From: Tetraselmis striata
Lineage: Eukaryota; Chlorophyta; Chlorodendrophyceae; Chlorodendrales; Chlorodendraceae
Direction of reading: 5' to 3'
Length of the DNA stretch: 64,000 bases
Assembly: GCA_006384855.1 (NCBI GenBank)
Contig: VCJN01000727.1
Coordinates: 62,001-126,000 of the forward strand
Translations under genes and position numbers: made by a program
Shown here: piece after piece, positions 12,050 to 23,553 of the stretch
Numbering within the stretch: the stretch's first letter is position 1
How the letters are laid out: each line of letters opens with the position of its first letter
Notes under the pieces: generated by a model
The model's database searches: none
The model's input: the letters and a program-made list of their open reading frames with translations, nothing else
What the model was told of the DNA's origin: nothing

Positions 12050-12905
12050 CGCTAAGATGCTTTCATTTGGATGCCCCTTGTGATTGCGTTCCGACAGCAT
12101 GGCGGGCGAGTGCCAAGAAATAACAAGGAAAAACGGCGTCGCAACACCCAAGCGCGCCAAATTCTAGGCCAGTACGAGAGAAGGAAACAACGAAACGCCA
12201 AGGAGACCGGCGCAGGGGCAACTAACTTTCGGTGCAGTGGTTGTGTCCGTATGTACATGCATGGTTGGCGGCTCCACGGCGGTGCGGGCAGGATTGAGGA
12301 TGATGTGAGAGGTGGTGTTTGGAAAAATGCGGCAGTAGGTGAAGCAATTGCCGCAATGTCGTGCACCTCGGAGGGCCAAACCCGTGAGACACCGCCTCGA
12401 GGGCCGCGAAACGGTGCGGTGATGTTATCGTGGTCATCCGGTTGTATATCGGGTATCCCGCCCGGGTGGTGCACTCAACCGTAACTGACCGGAAATAAAG
12501 TACTAGCGGGCGCGCCGTGTTACTACACATTAATTTCATTGTTTAGTACTTAACTGAGGTCAGACATGCCGAGTGGCGCAAGCAATAATTTGCGCCCCTA
12601 CTGATATAACCCTTCTGCCGATTGTCGCTTCAATTTGGCAAGACGCGCTGCACATTCTAAATATTTCCAATATTTTCTAGAGTGGCGGCGGCTGGCTTAT
12701 GTTGCCAGTCGACCGTCGACAGCTCCCGACCTCCTAGTCATAAACCTTTCATCGCTAAGGTGGTGCTGCAGGTGCCATTGCGCTCATCCATGTTTTGCTG
12801 TGGCGCTTCTCAACCGCTATAAATTCGCATTGTTTTCACTAGCCTTCTCAATAATTGCGTTTTTACACCCGGGACGGAGGCCCGCCGCGCAACGATAGTC
12901 GTGGG
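12050..12905. other. No recognised gene
   Basis: Both strands are open over 12052-12480 for about 137 codons, which shows the openness is not informative. No domain, repeat or RNA gene is seen. Confidence 0.35.
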
Positions 12906-13259
12906 TTACATACTAGGGATGACATGATATAGAGGAGAGCAATCGATGTGATGTTGGATGATGGCGCGGCGCCACGCCTCGTTGTAAGCGTTGCGAAGGT
13001 CTGTGTGGACGATGACGGCACGCGGGCCAAGCTTTTTGGCAATGAGGCAGACAAGTGGATGAGTCCCCTGCAGAGATGCCGACGCCGAGCTGAAACGGCG
13101 CAAGCACCAACACATACGCCTCCTTGTTGTTGTTGTCCTCCGCTTTATGTTGTTCTCCACCACCGCCCGCTCGTCCATTGCGCGCCGCTCCGCCTCCCCG
13201 ATTGCCACAAGCCGCACGTCCGGGGCCCAGCCCTCACCTAGCTTCTTGACAGAGCCACA
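12906..13259 (-). pseudogene. LINE-type reverse transcriptase fragment
   Basis: The minus-strand frame reads SVKKLGEGWAPDVRLVAIGE, then AERRA, and further on LVCLIAKKLGPRAVIVHTDL followed by RNAYNEAWRRAI. The first part corresponds to the RPIAIGE-type block of non-LTR reverse transcriptases (fingers region). The second is motif A, with the catalytic aspartate in HTDLRNAYN. The frame is closed by a stop upstream (about 13260) and ends at 12906, before motifs B and the FADD-type motif C, so this is a truncated copy. The GC-rich frames at 13.3-14.1 kb may be the eroded upstream part, but nothing there is diagnostic. Confidence 0.6.
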
Positions 13260-14448
13260 AGCCTAGCATAGGCGAAGATCCGGTTGAACAATACCGTGGT
13301 ACGGCGCGCGCCTTGGCGGCAAGCCACGCAGCGGCGATCTCAGCAAAGGCCACCACGTCTGCCGGGTGGCGCGAGCGGGCTAGGGCGACCTGGCCCGCGG
13401 CGACGTCACCGGCTCACAACGCGTCGGCCACTGTCCAAGCCGCCGCCGGCGCTCCGCCCCGCCGCGCCGGCCCACCTCCGTGTAGCCTGGGGTGCAGGCA
13501 GGCGAGATCATCGAGGCCGGTGAGCACCAGGCGGTGCTTGCCACCGCGCGGCCGCGGATGGGGCCGCTCGGCGACCTCGTGGCCGGTCGGGACGCTGTCG
13601 TAATCGCACTGCGACGCGCCGGGCCCCGAAGTTCTGTTGAAAGAACTGCGACGAGGGGACGACGCATGCGAGGCAGCGCGCGCGATGGTCGTGCCTGCCA
13701 CGCCCGGCGCATACTCGGGACTCGCCGATCGGCTCGCTGCCTGGGCATGCGTGCCAGCCGACGGGGCAGCAGGCGAGGGCGGCGCGGGCGGGCTCCGCCT
13801 TGGCTGGGCGGCGCCGGGTGCACGGCCGCTGGACGGCGATGCCGCGGGCGACGTCCCCGCCGCCCGTGACGCGCCGGAGTTGCCCGATGTACTGGACAAC
13901 GTACTATGGGGGCGGCGGCGACCCGGATTCAACTGCGCGTTCTGCCGCGCGCACCATCGGCGGACGGCGCAGACATTGCGCGGGGCTCCGCCGGATACAA
14001 GAGACCCGCCCCAGTCCGGGCAAGACGGTGCCGTTGCGTGACAGGGGGTGAGGGCAGCCACGCGGTCTGGGCGGCGGGTGGGGGATGGCGACGCAAGGGC
14101 CCTGCGCGCCTCCGGGGCCGCTGGTGTGTACTCTCCCGTAATTTACCGTTACTACAATAATACACTCCAATATACCATACTTTATGTCGATTCTTGTGAA
14201 GCAGTGTTGTATTTGAAAGCACTACAACACTTTTCAGTAGTAGCGACTAGTCGCTACCACCATATACCAGCACAAGACTCTCCGGATATTTTGCGCGTCG
14301 TCAGGGGCAGCAAGCGGGTATAATTGTCGGATTATATTCGTAGTAACGATAAATTACGGTCCACAATGTACTGGCGGTCATGTAGTAGTAGTATTGGCGG
14401 TAGTAGTACTGGCGGTTATTGCGTATCGGACTCGCCCGCCTCGCTCGT
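13260..14448. other. GC-rich DNA, open on both strands, no recognised gene
   Basis: Frames of up to 215 codons occur on both strands at 13.3-14.1 kb with Ala/Arg/Pro-rich composition driven by base content. It may be remains of the LINE whose RT fragment lies at 12.9-13.26 kb. From 14.1 kb the DNA becomes ordinary spacer up to an LTR element. Confidence 0.35.
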
Positions 14449-14664
14449 TGTGGCGAGATGGTCGGCTCCAGAGTTGTTGGTGGTGAAAGTGAATTATTTA
14501 CAAGGTGGTCTGCGCTGCGGTATATATTCAGCAGTCGGCGGGATGCCACGCCGGCGCTGTCAAGCGTGTCTGGTAATTTAGTCAGCAGTGTTAATGAGAT
14601 TACGTAGGAGGGCATTTGGTGAGGGCGAGATCTAGGGTTGTTACCCTAACATGATCTCCTCACA
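14449..14664 (-). repeat. LTR (3' in element orientation)
   Basis: 216-bp LTR pairing with 16434-16650. Its tip contains the short inverted repeat tagggt/accctaa. Confidence 0.75.
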
Positions 14665-16433
14665 TTCCTCCCCGCCATAAAGGTGTCAACTAGCGGTGAT
14701 ATATGTGGAAAAGTGTATGGCAGGGCAGTGTGTCAGCAAATGCAGCAGCAACATATGTCAATGTCAGGTGACAGTCACACGCTGAAAAATCAGCATGGCA
14801 GATTTTCAGACTTGAAACTCCGAAGTGATGTTTGTCAACGACAGGGAACTTAGGTGTGTTACAGGTAGAATGTGATAGTAATAATGACACAAGAAGGATT
14901 TTTGAGGTTTTTATATGTGTTTTGGAGGTCAATGTCTGTGTTGATGACAGTGTGTGTTACGCCGTTGATGGCGCGACCGTGGAAGACCAGAAGACCACAG
15001 CCTGTTGTTGGCCCGATGCAAAGCAGAGCGGACATGTTGGTAAAGGGCAATGATCGATGTGCATTGTTAAGAGGCACTCTCAAAGCCGTACTGCCGTGTG
15101 AACCAGTACCCCTCCGAAGACAGGGCACCACGGCGGTAGGTTGTCATGAGGTTCAGCATGACGGGTGCTTTTCAGAATCAAATGGATCTTGCCTCCGGGT
15201 TGGAACCGATAGTTGAGACAAGTGGCAGTCATGACCAGGACCCGCACCTAGGGCGTCCCCCAAGGGATGCGGGTGGCTGAGCACAATCCACACCATTGAT
15301 TCCTAAAGCTGCCACCACATCGGAACCAAGTATGGCAGGAGTATACCACACATGAATTCATATGGTGACACATCGCAAGAGCACATGCTCGATTGCGGAA
15401 GGTTGGTTTAGGGCTTGTTGTGTTGTCAACCGCGGTCTCTCATTGTTGTTATCATTAATGTTTTGTTTCATGTGTTTGCTGTTTTCAGGTGGTATATTTT
15501 TGTTTGTTTTGTTGGTTTGTATGTTTTGTTTGTTTTCACTGTTTGTGTGGTGTATTGTATTGTTTGTTTGTTTTGATTGTTTGTGTGTTTTGTATGTTTG
15601 GTTTGTTTGTTTTATCATGTGTTCTTTGTTTTGTTTGTTGTGTGAAGTGTTGTGATGAGTACAAACAGTAGTAACATCAAATGATGAAGGTGGGGGGCTC
15701 ACCAAGCTCCAGCTTGCACCTAAGCAGCATGAGTTAGTGTTTTCAAGCAGTAGAAATTATCTTTGAGGTGGTGATTGATTGTTTTGTGGGCAGGTGTGAT
15801 TGTTCTGAAATTATTCAGTGGGTAGTAGTTGTTTTGTTGTTGGTCTCTGCGGTTGATTGGGCACCTTTCTGTGCCATGTGTTTGCCCAGCGCAGTCAATT
15901 GTTCTTGCGCATTTTTAAGAGCAGCCCTAAGGTTTGTATGTTGTGTCACTGTCATCATTGTACATACCACCACTTTTGTGAGCAGCATCAGTTGTTTTGT
16001 TGTAATGGGTCTTTTGGTTGTTGGTGTTGTGTTTGATTGTGTTTGGTAGTTGGCCGGTTGGCCGGTCATGTTTGTGTATGTTTTTATGGTCCTCTGTGTC
16101 ACTATCCCTGTCTTTTTGGAGGCCAAAACATTTGTGATATGTTTGGCCCAAGCCCTTACAGTAAGAACAGATTGGTGTGCCATCAGGTGACACCCAATCA
16201 AACCTTGGTTTCTGGGCTTTGTAGTATTGTTCTCTGTCAGTAGTGCCAGTCTTATCAAACTGGACATTGTATCGTCCCCTCTTGTTAGTTCTGGGTCGAT
16301 TGGTAGTTGCAGCATAGTGCATGGGCGTGAGAGCCTCGGCATTAGTCTCTTGCTGCATGTATGATTGAACAAGATGCTGCTTAGGGTCTTGCAAGAAGAA
16401 GAAGAAGAAGAAGAATGGTCGTAGAAGCACCAA

Positions 16434-16650
16434 ATGTGGCGAGATGGTCGGCTCCAGAGTTGTTGGTGGTGAAAGTGAATTATTTACAAGGTGGTCTGCG
16501 CTGCGGTGTATATTCAGCAGTCGGCGGGATGCCACGCCGGCGCTGTCAAGCGTGTCTGGTAATCTAGTCAGCAGTGTTAATGAGATTACGTAGGAGGGCA
16601 TGTAGTGAGGTCGAGATCTAGGGTTGTTACCCTAACATGATCTCCTCACA
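16434..16650 (-). repeat. LTR (5' in element orientation)
   Basis: 217-bp partner of the LTR at 14449-14664. Confidence 0.75.
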
Positions 16651-17020
16651 CTTGTTCGCTTCGTCGCGTCGCGCGAGTATCGTCAGTGCGGTATCGTCCA
16701 CGTACCGCCAGCACAGGGGGTGCACTACCGCACAGTGCGTGGTATCGCATGCTTGGCTGCGGATTGGGGTGCCCTCTCATCGCGGGGCACTCGGTACATC
16801 ACCCGGGCTCACCAGGAAGCCTTGCTCGCAAGAGATTTCCTCGGGGTCCTGAGCTTGGTGGCCGCTCGAGAGCGCGCTCGCTGCCTCATCAGACGGCGCA
16901 GATTCGTCTGCCATCCCGTTGCTGAAGCTGCACAGCCCGTCCGAGGATCACCCACACACACACGTGCACGCGTGGCCCGGACTCGGAACCGTGTGCGCAT
17001 CACTCATCCATCTCGCCTTA
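16651..17020. other. Unrecognised spacer
   Basis: A plus-strand frame (16720-17043) is Arg-rich and has no domain I recognise. Nothing else seen. Confidence 0.3.
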
Positions 17021-17075
17021 TGCGGGATGCGGGCCGCTTTTAGGCGGCTTGCTGTGTTGATTTTCTAATTTGGGG
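17021..17075 (+). repeat. Half copy of a palindromic MITE
   Basis: tgcgggatgcgggccgcttt, then taggcggcttg and tgttgat, matches the left TIR of the MITE at 48869-49219. No matching right arm is seen nearby. Confidence 0.6.
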
Positions 17076-17248
17076 AATTGCCCTTTTTGTAATTCACATC
17101 AGTACAGGTACGCGTGGGAGTAGTTGTAAGGTTTCAAGTTGAGTCTGGTTTTGCCCAAAAAGTCGCGCAGGCTGCTTTACACGGTCAAGAGCCGAAATTG
17201 GCAGGATGGTTTAGCGGAAGCGTGGAGGGAAAACGGAGTCAGGGGGGG

Positions 17249-17401
17249 CGCTGCGTGAAACGCAGCGAAAACTGAAAGATGGCAGGCTCAGCTGTTGTGG
17301 CTGCTTTTATGTCTACTCGTGCTGCACCCAGAAAGGGCGCAACGACAGGTGCCTAGTTCCCGTACCACTGAGCAGCACTGGTAGCTGACGAAAAGCGGTT
17401 A
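17249..17401 (-). repeat. DIRS internal repeat A2
   Basis: 153-bp partner of A1 (20141-20293). Both start with a small perfect hairpin, cgctgcg...cgcagcg. Confidence 0.8.
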
Positions 17402-20140
17402 GGTCAAGGGAGGAAACCCCATAAACTAGTTTAGATCATTTCAAGTTGAGTCTGGTTTGCCAGTTATGAGCGAACGGAGAGAGCGGTGGATTGACGAAGA
17501 AGGGGTAGAGCCAGTTCATGAAGGAGGCACCGGGAAGGCCACCGTTGCGGAGTCATGTTGGACTTGGAAGTGGCGGAGGGGGGCGATGTGGCCAAAAAAG
17601 AACCACGCGCCAGGTGAAGGAAGACCGTTGGGGTCGATGTAGTTCATAACGACGTCAGAGTTAGTGGCCCATCCACCTTGGTAGCGAATGTGGGACAATG
17701 GTACTCCGATGGCGATAGCCGCAGACAATGCTCCCTTGCGAAGGCTGTGTGAGGTCCAGGAAGTGCCGGCGGGAGGGGCAGCACCGACAAGACGGACGGT
17801 TGTAGACAGCCAGTCCGACATTGTAGCGGCAGTCCAAGGTTTTGACTGCTCGCTCGGGGTGACCGCCCAGAAGTTTGTTTCAGCCAAGGCAACAGTAGCC
17901 AGGGGGACAGACTGTACTGTGTCGATGACGTAGTGCAACTCGGGGGTGCTCTGCCACTGGAAGGAGGAGTACGCGCAGGTCGTCGCGTCCCCGTCGTCCA
18001 GCGCGGCCTTTCTCGCGGTACACCTGCATGGTAATGTTGTAATCGTCGACATGCATATCCCGCACTCGGCAGGAGACGCCAGTAAGCCCTCTGGAAAAGA
18101 ACATGAAGTTGACAACCGAGGCCACGAGGGCTCGGAAGTCGTGTTGGTACTATGGGGTGGGAACATACACAATCAGCTCGGCTTTTGTGACGAAGCGGTA
18201 AGCTACATCAGCATGCAGAGGAACTCGCAAAGGGGTTGCTTCCAGACGGCGATGCCGCAGCATCAGCCCACGCCTTGCCGAAGTGAGGTGTAGGCTGTCC
18301 TTGGCGATTGGGTCGAGATTGTGTAGCTCGAAGAACGTGTTGATTGCATACATGTAGGGTTGCAGTGACTTAGCTCCAATGTGCCCTCGTTCACCAATCC
18401 AGGCTACGTACCGGACGACAGTGGCAGTGGTCGCCTCTAGCGGGCTGATGTTCTCGGAGTCGTGGCAGAACTCCGCGAACTGAGACAGTCTGCCGGCGTA
18501 GCTCTTGAGCGTCTGAGCGATGAGGGAGCTGGAGAGCAAGTCGAGTGTCCGTTGTCCTAGCTCGTCCGAGCCGAAAGCGTCCTGCAATCGAGATCGCAGT
18601 GAAGCAGCCCAAGGCGCGACAGCTTCGGGCTCGTCAATTACGTAAGTGCGTCGTTTTACGGACAGAGTTCCAGAGGTGCGACTACTGTTTGCAAAGTACT
18701 CGGCAGCAGCGGTTAGATTCCCGGCGGCTGGCCGGTAGTTGCTGGACGGGTTTGCAGTAGCACCAGTACGGGTTTGCGGGGCTAGGTTCAGGTAGGAGGG
18801 CTGCCCCGCGCGCCCTTCGCGCTCGTAGCGCCTGTCACGCGCGTAACGTACACGCGCGAAGCTTGGTCGTTGTTAACGAGTTGTGACACACAGTGTAACA
18901 GCTGACGGACGCAGCGATGGAATGGTACGGAAGGCAGTTGATTGGGCCGCCATGTGCAAGTATGCGGATGGTTGAGCCGCACTCGGCTGTAGCTGTAAGA
19001 TGCGCCGTACCGAGGAAGGTCTAAATGAAGTCTGTAAGGTGGGGGGGTCAGGTCCTGACACAGGGCGCTCATCCCGCCGTTGAGCTGCAAGGGTGCGGTT
19101 TGCGGCGGTCACCGAAAGGTGGCCTCGCAAAGCTCCAGCAGCTCCGACGAAAGGCGCCCCACACCGTCACTCGTGCTCCCCTTCGCGGCCACGCCCGTGT
19201 CCACCGACACGCTATCGTCGTCCGCGACCTGCAGCTGCTGCCGCCACCCGAGCAGTAGGGGTTGCTTTGGCGCTGCTGGCCACAGTCGCCTCGAAGACGC
19301 GACGCTCGTAGTCCCTCATGAGGTCCCCAAAAATCGCGGAACCCAGATGCTCAGAAGTAGGCTGAAAGTGCTGAGCCCACAGCACGTCCAAAACACCTTG
19401 GTCACCGTGTACACGCTTGACCTCATTAAGCCTCCGTAGGAAGGCCAAACGAAAACGAAACAAGGTCACCCCAGGTTGTTAGATGGCTTCGGCGTGGTTC
19501 CGAGCTCTCGCGAGGTAGGGGGTGAAGTCCTGATTTGTAGCAGGGACGTAAGGCAACAGCTCATCGAGAGCCACGAAAAGTGCAGCCATGTGGGCGCCGA
19601 AACACGACATCCATAGATACTCCTCCTGGGCCGGCAGACGCCGGTCATCCTGCTTGAGGTACTCGTGCGTTAGGTCGGTGCTCAGGGGGAAGAGCCCGGG
19701 CACCCTGCTGACCGGCCGAACGGCCTCGTAACCAGACTCTGCTCTCTGCAGAACTTATGGCACCGCGAGGTAGTCATCCTCGTCACTCACGGATTTTGCT
19801 GACACGGCCGCCTTGGGCTAGCTCTAGCAAGTCGCGGCGCTCTGCGGCTCCCCCGCTGCATGTCGGTTGTCCCGCGATGCGCTGCCCGGAACCGGAACCA
19901 TGTGCTCCTTCTCCATCAACCACGCGCTCACGAGCCGTCAATTGGGCCATCGCAGTAGCCAACCCTCGCATTCTGCGTGCAGCGACTCGAGCGTCGGCCC
20001 AACGACGGGTTCTTCTCCATCTGGCATGGTAACGCACGGGCGTACGGATGAGAATATCACACACGGATGGCGAGCCGGGTGTGGTCTTGACCAACATGGG
20101 GTGACCTTGCTCGCAATAGGTTACGAGACAGTTTTAATAT

Positions 20141-20293
20141 CGCTGCGTGGAACGCAGCGAAAACTGGAAGATGGCAGGCTCGGTTGTTGTGGCTGCTTTC
20201 ATGTCTACTCGTGATGCACCCAAAAAGGGCGCAACGACAGGTGCCTAGTTCCCGTATCACTGAGCAGCACTTGTAGCTGACGAAAAGCGGTTA
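20141..20293 (-). repeat. DIRS terminal repeat A1
   Basis: 153-bp direct repeat of 17249-17401; marks the outer end of the element. Beyond it unrelated sequence begins (aggagtgtcacc). Confidence 0.8.
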
Positions 20294-20611
20294 AGGAGTG
20301 TCACCCAATTGGCCACACCAACAATTGGCCATAGAATCTAGTTTTCACAGAATAACTTTGTAAAGAAAACGAATTTGCCCAAAAACCTTGGGACCTCCGG
20401 ATTCCTCAGCTCCTCAGCTTTCCGGAGATGGTCTCAAATCTGGGATCGGGCCCCTGACCGGCCGGCTACGGTCAGCGGCCCGGCCCGATGTCAACTGATC
20501 CGGGTTCAAAATCAGCACATTGTTAAGCACTCGCACCACCTGCCCGACCTCTCCGCTCACCACCGACCTCCCCCACACCCCCGAGGCGTCTTTGGAGGTG
20601 TCCTCGGAGCT

Positions 20612-22617
20612 ATGGCTCGTCGCGTGCCGCTCCAGGCGGTTCGTGGCGTGCCGATGAGCGCGAGTTTTCTGCTATTAATGCTGCCGCTCCTGGCGTTGGT
20701 CGCCGTCGGCCGAAAGAAGCACACTCGCGCTAGGACCCAGTCCAGAGCCCATGCCATGGCAGCGTCGAGGGTAAGCTTCGCTAAAGGCCGTCGAAAGCAG
20801 CCCGACCATGGCCGTGGCTCGTACAATCTGTGGAGCGAGGAGGACATGGAGGGCGCCCTCACTGAGCTCGCTGAGGCTGCCAGCACCAAGAACCCACACA
20901 TGGAGTTCAATCTGAAGAAGACTGCACACAAGTGGAACATACCGCGGAAAACCCTGGAGCGCTACTTCCACAAATCTGGCTAGTTTGACGCTGTGAAGAG
21001 TGCGTCTGGCAAGGGTAGACGGATTCTAACGCGCGATGATGAGGAGGAGATAGTTCAGCTCGTCCTCGCCCAGCATGCTGCGGGAATGGCCCCGAACCAC
21101 ACCCAACTCAAATGGGTGATCATGGAGGTCGTGCGAAGGGTGCCTGGGAAAGCCAACACTGCAACTGGAAAAGCATGGCTGAACAACAACAAGCCCATCT
21201 ACACCTGGTACCGCCGCTTTCTGGAGCGGCACTCAGACCGGATCCGGAGCCGGGTCGTTGAGAATCTGGACCCCAAGCGGTGGAAGGTAACACTAGATGA
21301 CCTGAAATCTCTGTACGACATCTTGGACAACATGAGGAAGATCTACCCCGACCTGCCTGCGCGCAACGTCTGCAACCTGGACGAGACAAACATTACCCTT
21401 GTGCGGCGGAAGTCCCGGGTGTTAGCGGCGAAGGGAGCGCGGCGAACACACACACTATGTAACGAGGCGCGGTTTTCCATGACAGCATTGCCGGTCGTCT
21501 TTGCGGACGGGAGCGAGATGCCTCCCCACTTCACCATCCAGGGCAAGAGGCGGCCTTAGTGGTGGGGCAGTCAGAAGTATTGTGTGGACTTGTTGGGGAC
21601 AGAATTTACATACGCTACCCTTGCAGTGCAGGCTAACGGCTGGATGGACTCCGAGATTTTTCTAGCTTGGTTCACCGAGTACTTCCTACCTTTCACCGCT
21701 GATCGCCGCTCCAAGAAGACGCCGGTCATCCTCGTGCTTGATAACTTTTCTGGCCACGTTCATCCCGCAACACTGAAAATGGCAAGAGAGAACAATGTCA
21801 TCATGGTGCCCCCCCCCCCCCCCCCTACTCTACACACATTACCCAACCCTTGGACGTCACCCTGATGAAGCCCCTCAAGGACTTCTGGACCAAGATGCTG
21901 GCGGTGGACGGCCTAGTTGATCCCTGGGACGTATACACGGAGCATGATGTCATCAGGCTGTTGTGCGAGCCAGCGCCCATCCTGGGCAGGAGGGAGGGAC
22001 ACCAAGCGGAGTTCTGGAGCCCATGGGCGAAGGCTTTCACCCCAAACAACATACGGGCTGCTTTCCTTCTACAGGGATCTGGCCTACCAACTTCCAGGCA
22101 GTCGCAGACCAAGCCTACATCCTGTGCAGCCCATCAGAATCCATAGACTCTACGCCAGTTGGCGGGAACGTACCTCTTGCATCGTCTACTCAGCAAGAGG
22201 CGCAGCCCTCCGCCACAACTGCGACACCACTTGCTGGCCGCTGTTCAACCTCAACTAATGAGTCTGCCACTCAGCCGCTCCCCACCGCCATCATGACGGC
22301 CTTCAACCAGCAATTGTTGCAGCTCTAGGCGGAGATCGTGGAGGCAGAGCGCAAGCAGGAGGCATTGCGGCGCAAGCTGGAGCAAATGCGGAGGAAGCGG
22401 GGCGTCTTGGAGACGTTTTCGGGTGGATCTGGCGACCATCTGCCACGGCTTCGTCAACAACGACAACCGGCCTACGAAGCGCACACGGCGGGACGGGCGA
22501 GGCAGGACTGAGGCGTTAGTGTTGAGCACCGCTGAGCAGGTTGCAACGGCTGAGGCGAAGCTCATGCTGCGAGACAACAAGAAGAGCATGAAGGTGCACT
22601 GTGAGATTCAGATGTGA
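20612..22617 (+). pseudogene. Pogo-like (CENP-B/Tigger-type) DDE transposase, decayed
   Basis: Cut-and-paste transposase of the pogo branch of Tc1/mariner. In order: a basic N-terminus; a psq-type helix-turn-helix (WSEEDMEGALTEL ... KWNIPRKTLERYF, about 20833-20970); a CENP-B-type DNA-binding half (LTRDDEEEIVQLV ... YRRFLERHSDRI); and the DDE core. The core has the first Asp in NVCNLDETNITL, the second in PVILVLDNFSGHVHP, and a third region PLDVTLMKPLKDFW after the poly-C run. The C-terminus is a Glu/Arg coiled coil and a basic tail ending at 22617. Defects: TAG at 20981-20983, TAG at 21557-21559, a frame change across a 17-nt poly-C run (21809-21825) that replaces the usual PPHTTH-type codons, and further frame changes beyond about 22060. 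I could not find its TIRs. The copy is inactive. Confidence 0.82.
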
Positions 22618-23283
22618 CTTACGGGTGACGAAGCACTACTACTAGCGACTATTATTTATCCGTGAAGGCTGCTGGTGGTGGCGGCACGTCCATCCAGTTA
22701 CGTGCGAGTACATCCGGCGTTATTGCCGGCGGGCGATAAATCCTTTTTGTCATCATTCTGGTAGTCGTACTAGCCCGGTGAAGTGTTACATGGCACTGAC
22801 GCATAAGGTAGAAGGTTGTCCGTGTAGTACCGGGTAGTACGCGATATATTTATTAAGCCGGTACCGGGTATCTAGTACGAACCCGGGCGCGATGACGAGT
22901 CGTCCTGTGGAAAACTACGACTATTAGTACATGGGAGCGCAAATCGCAGCCGTACGTATTTGGTAACACTGGGGAATTTTGTGTACATTATAGCTAGTAC
23001 TGATGAGCGGGCCTGCCAGCCGTCCGATCAAAGGTCATCAGATGGGCGGTTTGGCTGCCATGTTTTGCCAAAGAGTGCTCACGTTACATAAATATTCGCG
23101 AGGGGGAGGGCGGGGGCAGGCAGCGGTTTGCCGAAGAATGTTTGAATTACAATATTCCGTCGGGGCATGTGGCGGGGGGCGGGGCGGGGGGGGGGAGGCG
23201 GGCGGGCGTGGTCCCCCCCCCCCACCCGCGCCGCCCGCCGCTCCCGCCGGGGGAGTGAGGGGAGGGGGGTAAGGGGGCGGGGG
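22618..23283. other. No recognised gene
   Basis: Ordinary spacer, becoming very G-rich from 23.16 kb (runs of g and c around 23190-23280). No feature supported. Confidence 0.4.
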
Positions 23284-23553
23284 CTACTGCTTGTTCTTGT
23301 TCTTGCGTGCCCGGGGGACCCTCCGCTTCGACGATCTCGCTGCCTCCGCCTCCGCCTCCGCCTCCGCCTCCGCCTCCGCCTCCGACTCCGCGACCGTCAG
23401 TTTCTTACCTCGGCGCTTCTTCACTGGCCTCTTCCGCTTCTTGTCATCCGTCAGTGTCTTCACCACCCCGGGAGGCTGTGCCGTCGACGACGCCGCCATG
23501 AGCTTCCTTACCTTGGCGTCGGGACGCCCCCTATGCCCAGACGCCCACAACAA
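23284..23553 (-). CDS. Unrecognised basic/acidic C-terminal frame
   Basis: The minus-strand frame contains nuclear-localisation-like clusters (KKRKRPVKKRRGKK), a (EA)n run encoded by a hexameric gcctcc repeat (23341-23388), and a basic tail RRVPRARKNKNKQ before the stop. Upstream on the same strand (23572-23990) other frames continue in Arg/Ala-rich style (RRFVRERRKAHLNAKAST) but are not contiguous. It may be the C-terminal exon of a nuclear or transposon protein. The (EA)n part is a simple sequence and inflates the look of coding. Confidence 0.3.
   Translation of the reverse strand: MLWASGHRGRPDAKVRKLMAASSTAQPPGVVKTLTDDKKRKRPVKKRRGKKLTVAESEAEAEAEAEAEAEAARSSKRRVPRARKNKNKQ

Larger units (their letters stand above)
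14449..16650 (-). mobile_element. Short LTR retrotransposon, gag-related only
   Basis: Direct repeats of 216 and 217 bp, each TG...CA, lie at 14449-14664 and 16434-16650. The flanks ctcgt and cttgt look like a 5-bp target duplication with one change. On the minus strand the body starts just inside the 16.4-kb LTR with a TGG primer-binding-type start, and ends at the 14.66-kb LTR with a purine-rich tract (ggcggggaggaa). The interior encodes an Asn/Lys/Gln/Thr-rich polypeptide with a zinc-knuckle-like region (around 16.2 kb), and I see no polymerase or integrase. It is a small, probably non-autonomous element. LTR divergence of a few percent indicates a moderate age; it is broken. Confidence 0.75.
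17131..20293 (-). mobile_element. DIRS/PAT-type tyrosine-recombinase retroelement with split direct repeats
   Basis: Read on the minus strand, the element begins with repeat A1 (20293-20141), then a gag-like region (about 20.1-19.2 kb), then a tyrosine recombinase (about 18.6-17.5 kb), then B1 (17461-17439), A2 (17401-17249) and B2 (17155-17132). A1 and A2 are both 153 bp; B1 and B2 share tttcaagttgagtctgg. This A1-body-B1-A2-B2 order is the split direct repeat of PAT-type DIRS elements, known in green algae. The recombinase shows an N-terminal SAM-like part and the C-terminal HSLRKG ... GGW ... Y block. I see no reverse transcriptase, so the copy is internally reduced or non-autonomous. It is a broken fossil. 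Confidence 0.72.

Noticed and set aside
15358-15705. Asn/Lys/Thr-rich minus-strand frame as a separate gene
   Set aside because: Low-complexity tract inside the LTR element at 14449-16650.
20993-22617. The 20.6-kb transposase as an active gene
   Set aside because: Two in-frame TAG codons, a poly-C disruption at conserved codons and later frame changes show decay.
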